This document shows positions 62,189 to 64,000 of a stretch of DNA of 64,000 nt, in pieces. The position numbers and the translations under genes were made by a program. The notes under the pieces were generated by a model that was not told the DNA's origin, did no database searches, and worked only from the letters and a program-made list of their open reading frames with translations. Positions within the stretch are counted from its first letter, which is position 1. Every line of letters starts with the position of its first letter. The DNA comes from Paraspadella gotoi (Eukaryota > Chaetognatha). The stretch covers positions 6,581,232 to 6,645,231 of the forward strand of contig CM119268.1 in the NCBI GenBank assembly GCA_051294375.1, given 5' to 3'.

Positions 62189-64000
62189 ATGGGCATTTCC
62201 AGTTGCCCTTGCGCCGAATGCGCCCGAGTCTGCATTTGCAACACCCAATTTACAGAAAGCTCTCTGCCCGACAACTCCGCCTGCGCCATTGGCTTTCTCT
62301 ACGCCAAGACGAAGCGCGACAAACGAAAGTTGTACGAATTGCGGTGGACGAAGGAATCGATCGCCTCGTTGGTGGAGAAAGCCCGCGGTTGCATCAACGA
62401 CCGGCACCGACCGACCGACGAGGAGAAAGCTATCGACCTCGTCTCCCTGGCGACCACCTACCCGGAATGGGGCGCGCACATCGTAGGCGCCGCACTCGAA
62501 CTTGGCGCCCACATAACCGACGCTCATCTCAATCTTGCGGTGAGTCGACGGAACATAGGCGTCTTTAAGCTGCTCTTGACCTCTATGCGTCTCAATCCCA
62601 ACCCTCACGCGCCTCCGAGTCCGTGGTCGGCCCGGACGTGGTCGCGGATGCACGTGGTGTCGCTCGCCGAGGATTTTCTCAAAAACTTCGCCCACAACGG
62701 GGACGCGTTTTTGCAGTTCTTATGTAAATTCGTCGACGAATACGACGTCGTAGTGGACGACGACCATCTGCCGCCGGTGCAATTTTCAGCCGCCGCAGAC
62801 AGCGCCCGGCGATACATCAAAATCCTTTTGACTTTGGGAACCGGCGGGTTGGTGCTCGTCTCCGCGTCGTTAAATCCAAAGGAACGCCGCCTTATCGAAA
62901 AGGTTCAAAAGGAGCTGACGAACAAATTACAACTCGATCCGGAAGTTCGAAAAAAGTGTCGGGCCGCGAGGGCGGCTAAATCCGGGCAGGAAAAAGACGC
63001 CGTTGCCCTTCCGAGCAACGCACCTCCCAACCATCTCAGTAACAATTTACAGATATGCTCTGTTAAAAGCTCGAAATCGGACTGTGCGTCGGAAGTAAAG
63101 AACAAAAATGGTTTTAACGAATCGGATGATAAAGATAAAATAACCGAGGACGGACCTGAAAATAGGAGAAAAAAAGCGACAGACATTTCAATAAATGCTA
63201 AAGGAGGAAATGGATCTAACGGTGCGGATCAATGTTTACAAATTGAAAATAAAGAAAATCGAGGTAAAGTTGCGAGCAAAAACTGCACCGATGTTAAAAT
63301 GAAAATAAAAGCTAAAAGCAAATCTCTTAAGGAAAGTCGGCAAGTGCAACCAAATAATATAAAATCCGATGACAATATTGCCAACAATCGAGAAGCGGGA
63401 GTTCAGGTAGAAGCTTTTAAGGAAAGAGAATTAAATTCAGTTTGTAATGTTGGAGTAAATACCGAAAATAAGGATTCGGAAAAAGGTTCTAGCGGCGAAA
63501 GAGAAATCAAAAATTACGCAACAACTACCGAAGACCGTGAAGGGACGAAAGAAAAAACTGCGACCGCATCTGAGAAAGAAGAAAACTGCTTGTACACAGA
63601 CATCGTCGCTTTTGTCGAGAAACAAGTGGAATCGAGAGTGGCCAGTCGAATTATCTCCAAACTAGAGGAAGCAACTCGCACGCTCAAGGAAGAATTGAGA
63701 CTCAGAGAAAAAAAATACGGCATTTTGGAAAGCGTATCTCGCACACAGAGAGATAATATTGTCAAGTTGGAAGCTGAAAAAAAAGGTCTGGAAACCAAAA
63801 TATCCGACTTGGTAAATTCTCATTGCGATTGTGATGAAAGACTCGAGGGTCTTAAATCGAAAATTGCTGAAGGTGTAAATGAGGCGAAAAATGAGATGGG
63901 ACGCATGATATCCGAGAGACAACAGGAAACGGAGATATTTAAAAGAAAACTGGTGGAATTTGATACGAAAACGGCGGAACAAGCAGAGCGGGAAGCCAAA
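62189..64000 (+). CDS. Unidentified protein with N-terminal Cys cluster and C-terminal coiled coil, runs off the window
   Basis: An ATG at 62,189 opens a frame of 604 codons with no stop before the window end. The N-terminus has a Cys cluster (SSCPCAECARVCICN). About residues 40-130 are helical and repeat-like (ESIASLVEKARGCINDRHRP, LVSLATTYPEWGAHIVGAAL, NLAVSRRNIGVFKLLLTSM), somewhat like ankyrin or HEAT helices. About 155-240 is another folded part (LAEDFLKNFAHNGDAFLQFL). A Lys/Asn/Ser/Glu-rich disordered linker follows (about 260-460), then a coiled coil from about 465 (VEKQVESRVASRIISKLEEA, LEAEKKGLETKISDLVNS). Third codon positions change from GC-rich to AT-rich along the frame. I do not recognise the family. 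A large minus-strand frame at 62,138-62,695 is its shadow. Confidence 0.75.
   Translation, partial: MGISSCPCAECARVCICNTQFTESSLPDNSACAIGFLYAKTKRDKRKLYELRWTKESIASLVEKARGCINDRHRPTDEEKAIDLVSLATTYPEWGAHIVGAALELGAHITDAHLNLAVSRRNIGVFKLLLTSMRLNPNPHAPPSPWSARTWSRMHVVSLAEDFLKNFAHNGDAFLQFLCKFVDEYDVVVDDDHLPPVQFSAAADSARRYIKILLTLGTGGLVLVSASLNPKERRLIEKVQKELTNKLQLDPEVRKKCRAARAAKSGQEKDAVALPSNAPPNHLSNNLQICSVKSSKSDCASEVKNKNGFNESDDKDKITEDGPENRRKKATDISINAKGGNGSNGADQCLQIENKENRGKVASKNCTDVKMKIKAKSKSLKESRQVQPNNIKSDDNIANNREAGVQVEAFKERELNSVCNVGVNTENKDSEKGSSGEREIKNYATTTEDREGTKEKTATASEKEENCLYTDIVAFVEKQVESRVASRIISKLEEATRTLKEELRLREKKYGILESVSRTQRDNIVKLEAEKKGLETKISDLVNSHCDCDERLEGLKSKIAEGVNEAKNEMGRMISERQQETEIFKRKLVEFDTKTAEQAEREAK

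Noticed and set aside
62138-62695. 185-codon minus-strand frame
   Set aside because: Shadow of the 604-codon plus-strand frame.

Overview
This is eukaryotic, animal-type nuclear DNA. It has spliced genes with GT-AG introns, no operons, many CT/GA microsatellites and long N gaps. Recognisable products are an LRR protein matching PPP1R42, a CDKL1/4-type kinase, the AP-1 sigma adaptin subunit, an anosmin-like membrane protein, splicing factor SF3A1, a two-box HMGB protein and phosphatidylserine synthase PTDSS2. The gene set, and the short introns (about 60-250 bp) in the housekeeping genes, suggest an invertebrate metazoan. I cannot name the species; a sponge or another early-branching animal is only a guess.

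Left part (1-24,000): one ~6.7 kb stretch, rich in pyrimidine repeats, appears as one full copy (1-6,715), one partial copy (6,715-11,915), a short third copy (11,915-12,769) and another full copy (17,320-23,990). The copies differ mostly by single-base indels, and the joins fall inside simple repeats next to N runs. This looks like an assembly artefact rather than true tandem duplication. The block carries minus-strand exons of PPP1R42. The 3' exons of that gene continue through 16,400-17,353, where the conserved reading frame breaks and is restored by single-base shifts. Further minus-strand exons (13,237-15,839) are either its tail or another gene.

Middle (25,200-47,000): a plus-strand CDKL1/4-like kinase spreads over at least 14 kb. 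The exons for the catalytic centre lie in N gaps. A complete minus-strand AP-1 sigma gene (three exons, 160 aa) is nested in kinase intron 2; two RFX-type X-box sites lie just upstream of it. A separate plus-strand gene, with a disordered region followed by a coiled coil with a broken frame, occupies about 40,437-43,334. Phase suggests that low-complexity exons at 45,713-47,001 are the distal kinase tail.

Right part (48,300-64,000): four minus-strand genes in a row. They are a receptor-like protein with an anosmin-type Cys box, FN3 regions and one membrane span (965 aa), SF3A1 (13 coding exons, 788 aa), an HMGB protein (3 exons, 225 aa) and an intronless PTDSS2 (475 aa). A MITE-like inverted repeat follows. 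A plus-strand unidentified coiled-coil protein then runs off the window end (604 codons visible). I see no operon-like or prokaryotic system, CRISPR array, rRNA or convincing tRNA.
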